From an uncultured Collinsella sp. (GTDB lineage: Bacteria; Actinomycetota; Coriobacteriia; Coriobacteriales; Coriobacteriaceae), in the NCBI GenBank assembly GCA_900542235.1, contig UQNB01000051.1:1-13947 (forward strand): DNA of 13,947 nucleotides, read 5' to 3'. The position numbers were made by a program, and so were the translations under genes. Positions within the stretch are counted from its first letter, which is position 1. Every line of letters begins with the position of its first letter. Shown piece after piece: positions 7,880 to 13,946 of the stretch. The notes below the pieces were generated by a model. That model was given only the letters and a program-made list of their open reading frames with translations, searched no databases and had not been told where the DNA came from.

Positions 7880-8965
7880 CGTCTAAAGTGATTCCGGATT
7901 GATGCCTTGCTGGCACTGTTTATAGAAAGTCGTTTTCAATGGCGTGATGACAAATCAACCTAATACCCATCGCTGCGCTGATCGTCTTCGACTAATGGGC
8001 GTCCAGACTTTAGTCAAGAGAACCGGGCTTATAGGACAAAATGTGTGTCCGCATTGGGGGGCATCGGCGCAGGTCGATGTCCCTTTTTCAGCCGTTTAAA
8101 TTCCGAGTTCGTTTTTAACCATTCGGTCAGAATATGTGTCCGGTTGCCTATCGTTCCCGCGGGTCGATGACCTTTTCCGGAACCGTTAAGCCCTTTCGGA
8201 AGAGGTGCCCATGAAGGCCGTTTACGGGATCGCTCGCCCTTTTTGGAAGAGGTAGATACAGAGATGTGAATATGGGGGGCGCATGCGGGCTCCGGGCATG
8301 TTTGCCCCTTGTGTCTGCGATTGTTCCTGCGCGGGTGTTTAGAACTGTCGCAAGCAAATATGGGGTAGATTGGTTTGCGTAAGATCGTCGAGGCATTTGC
8401 CTTATTAAAACGTTAGAAGACTGCTGTCAGCGGTCGCTGAAGTGTGGCGTTTGGGTGCGATGAGGCGTCTGAGCGAATTCTTAGCCCTTGCTCCACGGCC
8501 TATAGTACATCCCGGTTGCCGTTAAACGGTTCGATACTTGTCTTCGTTGCCATTGGATTGTCAACCGATGCGGAGGTGAGGGATTCCCATATTGGGTAAC
8601 GGACTAAGGCATGGGAGGCTTTTGGGCTGAAGCGAGTGCGCTGGTCGTTGCGGAACGCGATTGACTAATCTTTGTGGGCCTTGCGTTGCAGCGGCTGGGG
8701 TGTGCTCGAGGTGATGGAGGGGTGCGGATGGTGGTTGAAATCGGGAAGACGGTCGTATTTCTATCCAAAGCCGGCAAATAGGGTTAAGTCTGCATGAACT
8801 ATCAACCGTATTCCAGGCGCTTGGATGCCGGATTGACTTGCTTCGAATCGGGCGTTGCTCCAACTATTTCGGTAACAAACCTGCTCTGGCTAGTCTCCAT
8901 CTGTTACGTTAACTCCCCCTTGTATGCCTCTTTGAGGTCTGCTAGAACGGCAACGTCTTTTCAAA
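7880..8965. other. Gene-free stretch with decayed terminator-like repeats
   Basis: I find no supported gene in about 1.1 kb on either strand. Open frames here (for example minus 8148-8396 and 8561-8863) have no plausible domains or ribosome binding sites and are rich in residues typical of chance frames. A second terminator-like hairpin is at 8058-8088: an 11-bp stem, GCAG loop and T5. A third, weaker relative, 90 bp downstream of the second, holds GGTCGATGACCTTTT at 8162-8176. A direct repeat ending GGAAGAGGT occurs at 8191-8206 and 8237-8253. The region looks like the remains of duplications or lost genes splitting the PTS locus. Confidence 0.55.
8058..8088 (+). terminator. Second terminator-like hairpin downstream of the EIID gene
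   Basis: Positions 8058-8068 pair with 8073-8083 (11 bp, two G-T wobbles) around a 4-nt GCAG loop, followed by TTTTT. It shares the GGGGCATCG and GTCGRTGTCCCT blocks with the hairpin at 7844-7879, so the two look like diverged copies. Confidence 0.65.
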
Positions 8966-9001
8966 GAAAATGGGCATCAGCTGACGCTGATGCCCATTTT
9001 C
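8966..9001 (-). terminator. Intrinsic terminator of the epimerase gene (possibly bidirectional)
   Basis: A perfect 16-bp stem (8966-8981 with 8986-9001) encloses a TGAC loop. On the minus strand the stem ends in TTTTC followed by TTT, giving a U-rich tail. It lies 19 nt beyond the stop of the minus-strand epimerase gene. The plus-strand side also ends in TTTT, so it may stop transcripts from both sides. Confidence 0.85.
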
Positions 9002-9020
9002 AAAGCTGCTTGTCATCAAA

Positions 9021-9890
9021 TTATCGTGAGCCAGCCGCCCCTATGCCCTCAATGCTGCGGTAGGCCTCTAAATAGGCAGACATCGAGCGCGCGTCTGCTG
9101 CCATTGGATTCGTGAGTGTTTCTGAATCCGTGCATTCAACGCTTAGAACTCCTGTGTAGCCGTTGCGCTCAAAGGTCATAATATCTTCCGCGATATTTCG
9201 ATTGCCATCACCGAGTGCGAGATGAAGCGAACGTTCTCCTGTGTCGACATAATGCGAATGAATCAAATTGGCGCCAAATGCGTCGAAATATCCCTGTATG
9301 GTATCTCCGGCGCTGACCATTGCACCGATATCGAGGCATACCTTAAGGGCCGTTTCATTAACCATCTCAAGTAACAACTCGAGGTCCTTAACAGTATTGG
9401 CAATTCGCGATTCCGGTGCTCGAAGTGCTTCAATGGCAAGATTTATGCCTTGCGACTCTGCATAGTGCGCAACTTTCTTGAGCATAGATGCACTTCGCTC
9501 TCGTGCTTGCTCTACCGGTTCATCGTAGTATGCCCAACCGCTGGTAACTAATACCTGGCTTGCTCCAAGCGTTTTTGCAACATCGATCGCACGGGTAAAG
9601 TATGCAAGGGTGCGATTTTGAATTGACTCATCCTTTGCGGCCATATTGTGCGGCTTGGGGTTGCATTGTTCGGGGCAGATGCCGTGAACACGTACGCCGA
9701 ATTTATCCATTAATGCTAAAACGCGTTCCGTTGGATCGTTTTGCTGGTAATCCATAAAAAAATGCTGCGGGGATGTCCACAGCTCAACGCACGGATAACC
9801 CAGCTTGGATGCGTTTTCAAAAAAAACGTCCAAGTCATAAAACATGTAATGATGGTTCATGGTGGCAAGTTCGATACGTCGTCCGGTCAT
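9021..9890 (-). CDS. Sugar-phosphate isomerase/epimerase family protein, FrlC-like (TIM barrel)
   Basis: The 289-residue protein belongs to the xylose-isomerase-like AP endonuclease-2 superfamily. Its closest recalled relative is FrlC, the fructoselysine 3-epimerase that interconverts psicoselysine and fructoselysine. Shared stretches include the early strand KLGYPCVELW (29-38), GICPEQ (70-75), HYAESQGINLAIEAL (142-156), CLDIGAMV (185-192) and GYTGVLSVE (244-252). Likely divalent metal ligands are E154, D187, H213 and E252. The start is ATG 9890 with AAAGGAG six bases upstream. It is transcribed away from EIIA-EIIB, with operator C (9921-9933) in the shared control region, and is followed by a perfect terminator. 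The enzyme class is secure; the FrlC-like substrate is an inference from resemblance and context, and other keto-sugar epimerases (tagatose/psicose type) remain possible. Confidence 0.8.
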   Translation of the reverse strand: MTGRRIELATMNHHYMFYDLDVFFENASKLGYPCVELWTSPQHFFMDYQQNDPTERVLALMDKFGVRVHGICPEQCNPKPHNMAAKDESIQNRTLAYFTRAIDVAKTLGASQVLVTSGWAYYDEPVEQARERSASMLKKVAHYAESQGINLAIEALRAPESRIANTVKDLELLLEMVNETALKVCLDIGAMVSAGDTIQGYFDAFGANLIHSHYVDTGERSLHLALGDGNRNIAEDIMTFERNGYTGVLSVECTDSETLTNPMAADARSMSAYLEAYRSIEGIGAAGSR

Positions 9891-9920
9891 CAGTTCTCCT
9901 TTCAGATAAAATGGTATGAA

Positions 9921-9933
9921 ACGTCACAGACGT
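9921..9933. promoter_or_regulatory. Operator-like dyad C (between epimerase and EIIA-EIIB genes)
   Basis: The minus-strand reading is ACGTCTGTGACGT, a perfect 5-bp dyad (ACGTC/GACGT) around TGT. With its upstream TATATA flank it aligns with operator B on the plus strand. It lies 31 bp before the epimerase start, where a bound repressor could block that gene. A TATAAT on the plus strand at 9938-9943 lies next to it but has no good -35 box. Confidence 0.55.
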
Positions 9934-10033
9934 TATATATAATTATAGCCAAGGAGGTGCCGCATGCCAGTTTGCTTGTCTGTTCGCCGTGAACGGTAGC
10001 AAATAGCCGGCAAACGGAAAGAAATATATTATC

Positions 10034-10062
10034 TGGACATACATGTATATAACGTCTATGAT
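10034..10062 (+). promoter_or_regulatory. Probable promoter of the EIIA-EIIB genes
   Basis: TGGACA (10034-10039) and TATGAT (10057-10062) are 17 bp apart, close to the sigma-70 consensus. Transcription would begin near 10069, giving a short leader to the ribosome binding site AGGAGGT at 10076-10082. The -10 box lies inside operator B. Confidence 0.65.
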
Positions 10063-10064
10063 GT
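10052..10064. promoter_or_regulatory. Operator-like dyad B (upstream of EIIA-EIIB)
   Basis: The core ACGTCTATGATGT is a near-perfect dyad around TAT and covers the -10 box. The longer stretch TATATAACGTCTATGATG is shared, with few changes, with operators A and C. This argues for one regulator acting on all three units. Confidence 0.6.
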
Positions 10065-10086
10065 AGACAACCGATAGGAGGTAATG

Positions 10087-10512
10087 ATGAATCAGATAAT
10101 TCTTGCATCGCATGGTGGGCTTGCCGCTGGAGCCCGCGATACACTTGAAATGATTATCGGAGATGTATCACGTGTCCATGTCATTTCATTGAAAAGAGAT
10201 GATAAGGACCAAATTGACGAACGCACGATTGATTTGATCGATTCCTTTGATGCGTCCGATAAGGTTTACATTTTGACGGACATGATGGGCAGCAGCGTAA
10301 ATAACTCAATGGTATCTGTCTTGTCAAAGAGAGCTTCAGTAAGTGTGATCGCCGGGATGAACTTCCCTCTGATTCTTGAGATAGCATTGTCGAGCGATCC
10401 GCTTCCGCAATCGCGGCTTGATGAAATAATTGCTCAAAGCAGGGCGGGTATCCAGGACGTAGCTGCCCTTTTGGCTCAGAAGGTACAGGAAGATGAGGAG
10501 GATGACCTATGA
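10087..10512 (+). CDS. PTS mannose-class EIIA subunit
   Basis: This small cytoplasmic protein (141 residues) accepts phosphate from HPr on a histidine and passes it to EIIB. The N-terminus NQIILASHGGLAAG carries the phosphorylated His (H9) in the conserved SHG context, and YILTDMMGSSVNN near 60-72 is the family's second signature (usual form DL-GGSP-N). ATG 10087 gives a 5-nt gap from AGGAGG; the ATG directly before it at 10084 would be too close, though one residue more changes nothing. The acidic C-terminus (EDEEDDL) may be the start of the linker that in other systems joins EIIA to EIIB. The stop overlaps the EIIB start by 4 nt, so translation is coupled. Confidence 0.92.
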   Translation: MNQIILASHGGLAAGARDTLEMIIGDVSRVHVISLKRDDKDQIDERTIDLIDSFDASDKVYILTDMMGSSVNNSMVSVLSKRASVSVIAGMNFPLILEIALSSDPLPQSRLDEIIAQSRAGIQDVAALLAQKVQEDEEDDL

Positions 10513-10976
10513 TTAAGCTTGTTCGTTTGGATTACCGCTTGGTTCATGGACAGGTTCTGGCAGCATGGGTAAATCAAATCAGCGCACAACGAATTATTGT
10601 CGTTGACGACGCTGCGGCCAATGACGAGATGAGGTCTGCTGCATTAAAGTTGGCAAAACCTGCGGGAATCAGGCTCAATATCTTTACGACGGAAAAAGCC
10701 ATTGCAAAGATGCCAAAGATTCTTGAGCTAAAAGAAAACATCATGATGGTATTCGGTACAACTAAGGCCTTAGTTGATGTTTGCAGTGCGACTGGTGCAA
10801 TTACTGAAGTGCAGTACGGCGCGACCTTTAACAAAGAAGGTTCGAAGCAGATTGACCAAAGCGTTTTCCTGGACGATTCGGAAATCAACGATACGCGCGA
10901 GCTGCTTGGGATGGGGATTAAGCTCTACAGCCAGCAGACTCCGTCATTCCCGAAGGGTCCAATTACGTCTGTCTAA
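10509..10976 (+). CDS. PTS mannose/fructose/sorbose-class EIIB subunit
   Basis: EIIB takes the phosphoryl group from EIIA on a histidine and gives it to the sugar coming through EIIC-EIID. The protein has 155 residues, close to the family's 155-165. The active site is RLDYRLVHGQV with H13. RIIVVDDAAANDEMRSAALKLAKPAG (28-53) is also typical. The start overlaps the end of EIIA (ATGA) with GAGGAGG upstream. It provides, with EIIA, the soluble half of the permease whose membrane half is encoded at 6109-7808; all four subunits are present once. The next gene lies 101 nt downstream and has different codon use. Confidence 0.93.
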   Translation: MIKLVRLDYRLVHGQVLAAWVNQISAQRIIVVDDAAANDEMRSAALKLAKPAGIRLNIFTTEKAIAKMPKILELKENIMMVFGTTKALVDVCSATGAITEVQYGATFNKEGSKQIDQSVFLDDSEINDTRELLGMGIKLYSQQTPSFPKGPITSV

Positions 10977-11077
10977 CGTTAGCTGAGTAGCGTAACGTTC
11001 GCCGAGATTATTAGATAAGTAAGTGTTATTAAAATAGTGGCAATTACTATTTGTCGCAATTAGAGAAAGGGAAAAAC

Positions 11078-12061
11078 ATGTACGAGATCGACCTTAACCT
11101 CCCTAAGCAGATCGTCGCTGACGTCCTGTCCAACCACGAGATTCACAGCGTTGCCTTCGTCGGCTGCGGCGCTTCCATGTCCGACCTTTACCCCGCCAAG
11201 TACTTCCTGGCCAACAACACGGACAAGCTGAACGTTCAGATCTTCACCGCTAACGAGTTCAACTACGACACGCCTTCCTGGGTCAACGAGCACACCTTCG
11301 TGATCACCTGCTCCCTCGGTGGCTCCACGCCCGAGACCGTTGAGGCCAACAAGACCGCCAAGAAGCACAACTGCCCGGTCGTCTCCCTCACCAACAAGGC
11401 TGGCTCCGCTCTGACCGTCGACGCCGACCACGTCATCGTCCACGGCTTCCACGCCAACTACGCTGCCAAGTGCGAGAAGCCCGGCTATGCCATCGCTCTT
11501 GCTCTCGAGATCCTTCAGCAGACCGAGGGCTATGACCACTACGAGGACATGATCACCGGCCTCACCAACGTCTTCGATCTCTGCGAGAACGCCGCTCAGC
11601 ACTGCAAGAAGCTCGCCAAGAAGTTCGCCGAGGACTTCAAGGACGACAAGATGATCTACTTCATGGCCTCCGGTGCCTCCGAGAAGATGGCTTATTCTCA
11701 CGCCGCCTTCCTGTTCACCGAGATGCAGTGGATCGACGCCGCCGCCTACAACACCGGCGAGTACTTCCACGGCCCGTTCGAGGTTTCCACCGAGGGTAAG
11801 CCCTACGTCTTCTTCATGTCCGATGGTGCTACCCGTCCGATGGACGCTCGCGCCCTCACCTTCCTTGAGCGCATGGGCGCCAAGGTCGCTCTGATCGACT
11901 CCAAGGACTACGGCCTGGCTGACGCCGTGCCCGCGAGCGTCGTCACCTACTTCAACCCGCTGCTGCACCTCGCCGTTATGCGCGAGTACGGCAACCAGAT
12001 TGCCGAGGCCCGTCAGCACCCGCTGACCATGCGTCGCTACATGTGGAAGCTTTCCTACTAA
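11078..12061 (+). CDS. SIS-domain sugar isomerase/deglycase, FrlB-like
   Basis: The 327-residue cytoplasmic protein has two sugar-isomerase (SIS) domains like the isomerase half of GlmS. FrlB-type members hydrolyse fructoselysine 6-phosphate to glucose 6-phosphate and lysine. The first domain holds VAFVGCGASMSDLYPAKY (25-42) and CSLGGSTPETVEANK (78-92), whose Ser/Thr residues would bind the sugar phosphate. The second holds MASGASEKMAYSHAAFLFTEMQW (196-218) and the catalytic-type loop GEYFHGPFE (227-235), matching GEFRHGPLE of FrlB. The C-terminal RRYMWKLSY resembles the FrlB tail. The start is ATG 11078 after AGAAAGGG. Codons end almost always in C or G, unlike the PTS genes just upstream, which suggests high expression or a different history. 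A strong terminator follows. Deglycase function is inferred; other amino-sugar phosphate isomerases or deaminases are possible. Confidence 0.8.
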   Translation: MYEIDLNLPKQIVADVLSNHEIHSVAFVGCGASMSDLYPAKYFLANNTDKLNVQIFTANEFNYDTPSWVNEHTFVITCSLGGSTPETVEANKTAKKHNCPVVSLTNKAGSALTVDADHVIVHGFHANYAAKCEKPGYAIALALEILQQTEGYDHYEDMITGLTNVFDLCENAAQHCKKLAKKFAEDFKDDKMIYFMASGASEKMAYSHAAFLFTEMQWIDAAAYNTGEYFHGPFEVSTEGKPYVFFMSDGATRPMDARALTFLERMGAKVALIDSKDYGLADAVPASVVTYFNPLLHLAVMREYGNQIAEARQHPLTMRRYMWKLSY

Positions 12062-12095
12062 TCACAAGTAAGTAGACCTTACGGGTTGATTGAGA

Positions 12096-12126
12096 GGGGA
12101 TGGGGTTTGCGCCCCGTCCCCTTTTT
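12096..12126 (+). terminator. Intrinsic terminator after the SIS-domain gene
   Basis: The arms GGGGATGGGG (12096-12105) and CCCCGTCCCC (12112-12121) form a 10-bp stem with one wobble and a 6-nt loop, followed by TTTTT. It lies 34 nt after the stop codon and separates the SIS gene from the HAD gene. Confidence 0.92.
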
Positions 12127-12168
12127 GCTTTGGGGGCGTGTCCGTTGCGTCATAAAACCCCAGATAAA

Positions 12169-12203
12169 ACCTACCAAAATAAACCTGTCCCTTTTTGGCA
12201 GGT
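12169..12203 (-). repeat. 35-bp palindromic-ended repeat, copy 2 (inverted)
   Basis: On the minus strand this copy begins ACCTGCCA, contains GGGACAGGTTTATTTT and ends TGGTAGGT. It lies just upstream of the HAD ribosome binding site, in the opposite orientation to copies 1 and 3. It therefore forms the leader of the HAD mRNA if the promoter is upstream. Confidence 0.85.
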
Positions 12204-12217
12204 GGGAGGAGATGCGT

Positions 12218-12847
12218 ATGATCAAGGCAGTGCTGTTTGATATGGACGGCGTGCTGGTCGATACCGAGTGGTTCTACAACCGTCGTCGCGTGGCGTTTAT
12301 GGAGGAGCATGGCATTACGTACGATAGAATTCCAGATCTTTCGGGGTCTAATGAACCGGCAATCTGGGAAGCTCTAGTTCCTGGCAATCTCACGTTACGC
12401 GAGGAATTGCTCACGGAATATAAAAAAAGATATTGCCCCGCTCATCCCGTTCCGTATGCCGAGCTACTCAACGAGCAGACGGAGCCGGTGATGCGTGAGC
12501 TGCACAAGCGCGGCGTGAAGTGTGCCATCGCGAGCTCGTCCTATCGTGAGCTCATCGACGAGCTGGTGGATATCGCCGGTATCGCCGACGTGCTGGACTA
12601 CACCATCAGCGGTCACGAGTGCAGCGCGTTTAAGCCCGATCCCGAGATCTACCTGCGTGCCATGGAGGCGCTGGGGGTTGAGCCTTCCGAGTGCCTGGTT
12701 ATCGAGGACTCGCCTTTGGGCATCGAGGCCGGCAAGCGCTCCGGCGCCCGAGTCCTAGCGCTGCGTCCGCACGAGGGCGTCAACCTGGATCAGTCCGCCG
12801 CCGACGTTGTCATCGACAACCTGACCGACATCCTACCTGCCATTTAG
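12218..12847 (+). CDS. HAD-superfamily phosphatase/beta-phosphoglucomutase-like hydrolase
   Basis: This is a 209-residue cytoplasmic HAD hydrolase with a C1 cap. Motif I is LFDMDGVLVD at 6-15 with the nucleophile Asp, motif II is CAIASSS near 106-112, motif III is the Lys of SAFKPDPE near 138-145, and motif IV is VIEDSPLGIEAGKRSGARV near 162-180. Members act on sugar phosphates or as beta-phosphoglucomutase. The cap here begins with EWFYNRRRVAFMEEHGI. Translation most likely begins at ATG 12218, about 7 nt after GGAGGAG; the ATG at 12212 is too close. The cap-coding stretch from about 12320 to 12470 is AT-richer than the rest of the gene. Its stop codon lies in repeat copy 3. A terminator separates it from the SIS gene, so a part in the PTS pathway is unproven. 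Confidence 0.88.
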   Translation: MIKAVLFDMDGVLVDTEWFYNRRRVAFMEEHGITYDRIPDLSGSNEPAIWEALVPGNLTLREELLTEYKKRYCPAHPVPYAELLNEQTEPVMRELHKRGVKCAIASSSYRELIDELVDIAGIADVLDYTISGHECSAFKPDPEIYLRAMEALGVEPSECLVIEDSPLGIEAGKRSGARVLALRPHEGVNLDQSAADVVIDNLTDILPAI

Positions 12848-12861
12848 GGACAGGTTTATTT
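12835..12861 (+). repeat. 35-bp repeat, copy 3, truncated by the IS3-family element
   Basis: The copy begins ACCTGCCA, supplies the last codons (Pro-Ala-Ile) and TAG stop of the HAD gene, and matches the core through GGGACAGGTTTATTT. The expected right end TGGCAGGT is missing and is replaced from about 12862 by the terminal sequence of the insertion sequence. Confidence 0.8.
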
Positions 12862-12906
12862 TGAACTGCGTCCCGAATCTTGGCCTTCTTTTATTAGAAG
12901 CGAACA

Positions 12907-13824
12907 CTAGGACGCTTTCAATAGCCGTTTCCGAAACTCCACCGGGGTGAGGCCGCCGAGCGCCACCTGGCGACGCCTCGTGTTCCAATGCACGACGTAG
13001 GCGTCGAGGTCCCTCTTGAAGGACTCGAAGTCGGCCCACTCGACGCCCCTGAAGAACTCGTCCTTGAGATGCCCGAACACCTGCTCCGTCGCCCCGTTGT
13101 CCAGGCAGTTGCCCTTTCTCGACATGCTCTGCCTGACGCCGTGCCTCCTGAGCTCGCCGGTCCACCTAGGGTGCTGGTACTGCCAGCCCATGTCGCTGTG
13201 GACGATCGGCGAGGCCCCGGCCGGCATCCTCGCGAACAGGCGCCTGAGCACCTCCTCCTGCTGGGCCATGTCCGGGCTCGTCGACACCGACCAGGAGACG
13301 ATCTCCTTCGTGCAGAAGTCGTAGACCGGGGCGAAGTACGCCTTGCCCCAGGGCTGCCTGAATTCCGTGACGTCGGTCCCGAGCTTCTCCCACGGGGCGC
13401 CCGCGCGAAAGTCACGCGCTATCAGGTTGTCGAACCTCTCGCCGACCGGGCCGCGGTAGGAGTTGTAGCGATGGTAGTCGGTCTCCCGGCGGATGCCGCA
13501 GCGGATGCCGAGCTCCCGCATCATCTTGAGGACCGTCTTGTCCGCTATCCTCGCGCCCAGCTCGGCCCTCAGGCACATCGCTATCTGGCGGTGGCCGCAC
13601 CCGTTCGCCGTCCTCGAGAAGATCTCGCGCACGGCCTCCCGGAGCTCTGGCCGGGTCGCTCTCGGCGGGTGCGCCACGGCATAGTGGTAGCTCCGCGGCC
13701 CGGTGGGGGGCGCGCGCCGGGCGCCCGCGAGCAGGTCGCATAGGCGGCGGTGCCCTGAAAGGGAGGCTACGGCCTGGGCTTTCTCCCAGTTCGAGAGCTC
13801 TTCTCCGCTTTCAGGGCTATCGAT
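12907..13824 (-). CDS. IS3-family transposase OrfB part (DDE integrase core), made by -1 frameshift
   Basis: OrfB is the catalytic half of the IS3 transposase, which carries out copy-out/paste-in transposition as the OrfAB fusion. From the frameshift point it has 305 residues; an internal GTG at 13677-13675 could begin a shorter stand-alone form. The N-terminal helical region contains the usual GCGHRQIAMCLR element. The rve-type catalytic core has the first Asp in LGTDVTEF, the second in VHSDMGWQYQ and the Glu in DNGATEQVFGHLK, in the expected order. The C-terminus VHWNTRRRQVALGGLTPVEFRKRL is typical of the family. The frame has no internal stop, so the enzyme looks intact. It is transcribed toward the HAD gene's 3' end. 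Confidence 0.9.
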   Translation of the reverse strand: MDSPESGEELSNWEKAQAVASLSGHRRLCDLLAGARRAPPTGPRSYHYAVAHPPRATRPELREAVREIFSRTANGCGHRQIAMCLRAELGARIADKTVLKMMRELGIRCGIRRETDYHRYNSYRGPVGERFDNLIARDFRAGAPWEKLGTDVTEFRQPWGKAYFAPVYDFCTKEIVSWSVSTSPDMAQQEEVLRRLFARMPAGASPIVHSDMGWQYQHPRWTGELRRHGVRQSMSRKGNCLDNGATEQVFGHLKDEFFRGVEWADFESFKRDLDAYVVHWNTRRRQVALGGLTPVEFRKRLLKAS

Positions 13825-13830
13825 TTTTTT
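13752..13830 (-). promoter_or_regulatory. Programmed -1 ribosomal frameshift signal of the IS3 element
   Basis: On the minus strand the OrfA frame reads CTA AAA AAA TCG, so the heptamer A-AAA-AAA (13830-13824) is in the correct register for a -1 slip into the OrfB frame. Six bases later a perfect 10-bp stem begins: GCCCTGAAAG (13817-13808) pairs with CTTTCAGGGC (13761-13752). With one bulged C it gains four further pairs. The loop holds a second small hairpin (CTGGG/CCCAG) and the OrfA stop codon. Spacing and layout match known frameshift stimulators. Confidence 0.85.
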
Positions 13831-13946
13831 AGATACGCCACCTGGGCCTCGAGTTTGCGCACGCGCTCCTCGAGCTCCCGCTCGCGCGTCCGCCCCCCGG
13901 GGCCCTCCGGCCTGCCGCGGCGTCCCGGCTCTCGGCCTCCCGCCCC
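13767..13946 (-). CDS. IS3-family OrfA, C-terminal part (5' end outside window)
   Basis: The 59 visible residues end in RPEGPGGRTRERELEERVRK followed by a LEAQVAYLKKSIALKAEK segment and a short basic tail. This is the leucine-zipper/coiled-coil region by which OrfA and OrfAB multimerise; the N-terminal helix-turn-helix that binds the IS ends must lie beyond the window edge. The frame ends at TAG 13769-13767. It overlaps the OrfB frame by about 58 nt beyond the slippery site, as expected for the frameshift arrangement. Confidence 0.8.
   Translation of the reverse strand, partial: GAGGREPGRRGRPEGPGGRTRERELEERVRKLEAQVAYLKKSIALKAEKSSRTGRKPRP

Noticed and set aside
8148..8863. Minus-strand open frames of 82 and 100 codons in the gene-free stretch
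   Set aside because: They have no ribosome binding site and no domain pattern, and one runs through decayed direct repeats, so they are more likely chance frames.
11060..12019. Long minus-strand open frame opposite the SIS gene
   Set aside because: The translation is a low-complexity Val/Gly/Leu/Glu mix caused by the strong C-ending codon bias of the sense gene; it has no ribosome binding site or family resemblance.
12988..13743. Plus-strand open frame opposite the transposase
   Set aside because: It is a shadow of the GC-rich OrfB gene, which has the full DDE motif set on the minus strand.
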